NCBI GenBank assembly: GCA_937996825.1
Contig: CALKUJ010000205.1
Span: 1 to 8,262, forward strand
Length of the DNA: 8,262 nucleotides
Origin: an uncultured Polynucleobacter sp.
GTDB taxonomy: Bacteria > Pseudomonadota > Gammaproteobacteria > Burkholderiales > Burkholderiaceae
Direction of reading: 5' to 3'
The stretch's first letter is position 1; the number at the start of each line of letters is the position of its first letter. Of this stretch, positions 7,171 through 8,262 are shown one piece after another. Under the pieces are notes generated by a model. The model was not told where the DNA came from. It ran no database searches and was given only the letters and a program-made list of their open reading frames with translations. A program made the translations under genes and the position numbers.

Positions 7171-7182
7171 GGCATTTCCTTT
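7168..7182 (-). promoter_or_regulatory. Ribosome-binding site and TTG start of fadD
   Basis: On the - strand AAAGGAA (7182-7176) is followed by 5 nt and then TTG (7170-7168), a standard spacing. An ATG (7175-7173) immediately follows the Shine-Dalgarno but reads ATG CCT TGA, a two-codon frame that stops on top of the TTG start, so it cannot be the start of the enzyme. The next in-frame ATG of the enzyme is Met47, which would remove part of the N-terminal domain; hence TTG is the real start. Confidence 0.75.
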
Positions 7183-7304
7183 AAAAAATCATGTTTGATT
7201 CACTGATTCAGAAACACTGTACCAAACTTGGGTAATTCTGAAGTAATTAGCATCCTCGCTATATAAGAGATATGATTAGGGTTAATCACCCATCAATCAA
7301 GATC
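7171..7304. promoter_or_regulatory. Divergent intergenic region, fadD and M20 amidohydrolase
   Basis: This 134-bp AT-rich gap must hold the promoters of both flanking genes. For the rightward gene, TATATA (7260-7265) is a plausible -10 that would start transcription near 7272 and leave a leader of about 33 nt to the ATG at 7305; no good -35 is seen about 17 nt upstream. For fadD no convincing pair is visible on the - strand. The region has small repeats that might be operators: TGATTCA twice (7196-7202, 7204-7210), GTAATT twice 11 bp apart (7232-7237, 7243-7248), and the inverted repeat TAATT-N7-AATTA (7233-7249). None matches a regulator site I can name. Confidence 0.4.
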
Positions 7305-8262
7305 ATGAAATTATTACCAGAAATCTTAGAGTCTGCAGAAGTCATTCAAGCGATTCGCCGCGATATTCATGCACATCCAGAATTATGTTTTGAAGAAAAA
7401 CGCACGTCTGATGTGGTGGCTCAAAAATTAGAGTCTTGGGGCATCAAGATTCATCGTGGTTTAGGTAAAACTGGTGTTGTAGGCATCATTGAAGGTTCTT
7501 TGGGTAAAGGTCGCAGCATTGGCTTGCGTGCAGACATGGATGCCCTGCCACTTCAAGAACACAATCATTTTGAACACGCTTCCCAGCACCCTGGAAAGAT
7601 GCACGCTTGTGGCCATGATGGTCACGTGGCCATGCTATTGGGTGCGGCACAATACCTTGCGCAACATCGCGCTTTCAAGGGCACGGTTTATCTGATTTTC
7701 CAACCGGCTGAAGAAGGCGGTGGTGGTGCCAGAGAAATGATTCGTGACGGACTGTTTGATTTATTCCCCTGCGATGCTGTATTTGGCATGCACAATTGGC
7801 CAGGCATTCCAGTGGGTGACTTTGCCGTTACTCCAGGACCTATGATGGCTTCTAGCAATGAATTTGTCATTACCGTTAAAGGCAAAGGTGGTCATGCTGC
7901 CTTACCGCACACGAGCGCAGATCCAGTATTTGCAGCCAGCCAAATGATTGGCTCACTACAAGGCATCATCACTCGCAATAAGCGTCCAATTGATGCAGCC
8001 GTTTTATCTATTACTCAATTTCATGCGGGCGATGCCAGCAATATCATTCCTGACAGCGCCTGGATTGGTGGAACAGTCAGAACTTTCACGCATGAAGTAT
8101 TAGATCTAATTGAAATGCGCTTACACCAAGTGGCTGCAGCTGTTGCTCAAGCATTTGATTGCTCTGCAGAGGTTGAGTTCTCAAGAAATTACCCTCCAAC
8201 CATCAATCATCCAAAAGAAACAGAATTTGCGGTTGAGGTAATGAAAGAACTTGTTGGCGAAT
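7305..8262 (+). CDS. M20-family amidohydrolase, hippurate hydrolase-like (partial)
   Basis: The first 319 residues of a metallopeptidase-like amidohydrolase of the M20D/HipO-AmiA group are present; the reading frame is open at the right edge, and family members are usually about 390-400 aa, so roughly the last fifth is missing. These enzymes cleave N-acyl or N-aroyl amino acids (hippurate, N-acetyl amino acids and similar) with two divalent metals. Visible features are RRDIHAHPEL (18-27), ADMDALPLQE (76-85), the metal-binding ACGHDGH (101-107; Cys102, His104), PAEEGGGG (134-141; Glu136 general base, Glu137 ligand) and GMHNWP (161-166; His163). GKGGHAALPH (193-202) opens the dimerisation domain. 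The last metal-ligand histidine should lie outside the window. The ATG at 7305 is chosen because MKLLPEI... matches the usual start of the family; an in-frame ATG at 7272 would add 11 residues and has AAGAGA too close in front. The true substrate is unknown. Confidence 0.93.
   Translation, partial: MKLLPEILESAEVIQAIRRDIHAHPELCFEEKRTSDVVAQKLESWGIKIHRGLGKTGVVGIIEGSLGKGRSIGLRADMDALPLQEHNHFEHASQHPGKMHACGHDGHVAMLLGAAQYLAQHRAFKGTVYLIFQPAEEGGGGAREMIRDGLFDLFPCDAVFGMHNWPGIPVGDFAVTPGPMMASSNEFVITVKGKGGHAALPHTSADPVFAASQMIGSLQGIITRNKRPIDAAVLSITQFHAGDASNIIPDSAWIGGTVRTFTHEVLDLIEMRLHQVAAAVAQAFDCSAEVEFSRNYPPTINHPKETEFAVEVMKELVGE

Noticed and set aside
7194..7216. PsrA-like fatty-acid regulator site (GTTTG...GAAAC arms)
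   Set aside because: The arms are in the opposite order to the known GAAAC-GTTTC layout and the spacer of about 13 nt is far too long.
7272..7304. In-frame ATG at 7272 as the start of the M20 amidohydrolase
   Set aside because: The added residues do not resemble the family N-terminus, AAGAGA is only 1 nt upstream, and the best -10 candidate would place transcription start at about the same base.

Overview
The window looks like chromosomal DNA of a beta-proteobacterium, probably a low-GC member of the Burkholderiales such as Polynucleobacter or a relative. This is inferred from three things: a Bug/TctC-type solute-binding protein (a family greatly expanded in that order), the style of the BioA/BioF/BioD/BioB sequences, and the moderately AT-rich composition. 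No sequence comparison was run. There are no rRNA or tRNA genes, insertion sequences, CRISPR arrays or phage genes. Coding density is very high.

Layout from left to right. Positions 1-98 hold only edge sequence whose gene content cannot be settled. A perfect palindrome at 99-120 is the likely terminator of bioB. bioB (biotin synthase) runs leftward, 1137 to 154. Across a gap of only 39 bp, a rightward block of four genes begins: a periplasmic Bug/TctC-family binding protein (1177-2157), bioA (2154-3524), bioF (3521-4741) and bioD (4731-5474). Every junction in this block overlaps, by 4, 4 and 11 nt, so it is almost certainly one translationally coupled operon. Ten bases beyond bioD lies the end of a leftward fadD-type long-chain acyl-CoA ligase (7170 to 5485), which starts at TTG behind a good Shine-Dalgarno sequence. 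A 134-bp divergent intergenic region follows. An M20-family amidohydrolase (7305 rightward) is then cut by the right edge.

Function. BioF, BioA, BioD and BioB catalyse, in that order, the four late steps from pimeloyl-ACP (or pimeloyl-CoA) plus alanine through KAPA, DAPA and dethiobiotin to biotin. All four are present and their catalytic residues are intact. Genes for making the pimeloyl moiety (bioC with bioH/bioG/bioK/bioJ, or bioW or bioI) are not in the window. The most noteworthy point is that the first gene of the bioAFD operon encodes a periplasmic binding protein with no TctA/TctB membrane partners alongside. Some relatives in this family bind medium-chain dicarboxylates, so a role in capturing pimelate or another biotin-related compound is an attractive but untested idea. 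FadD and the M20 hydrolase look like independent neighbours.
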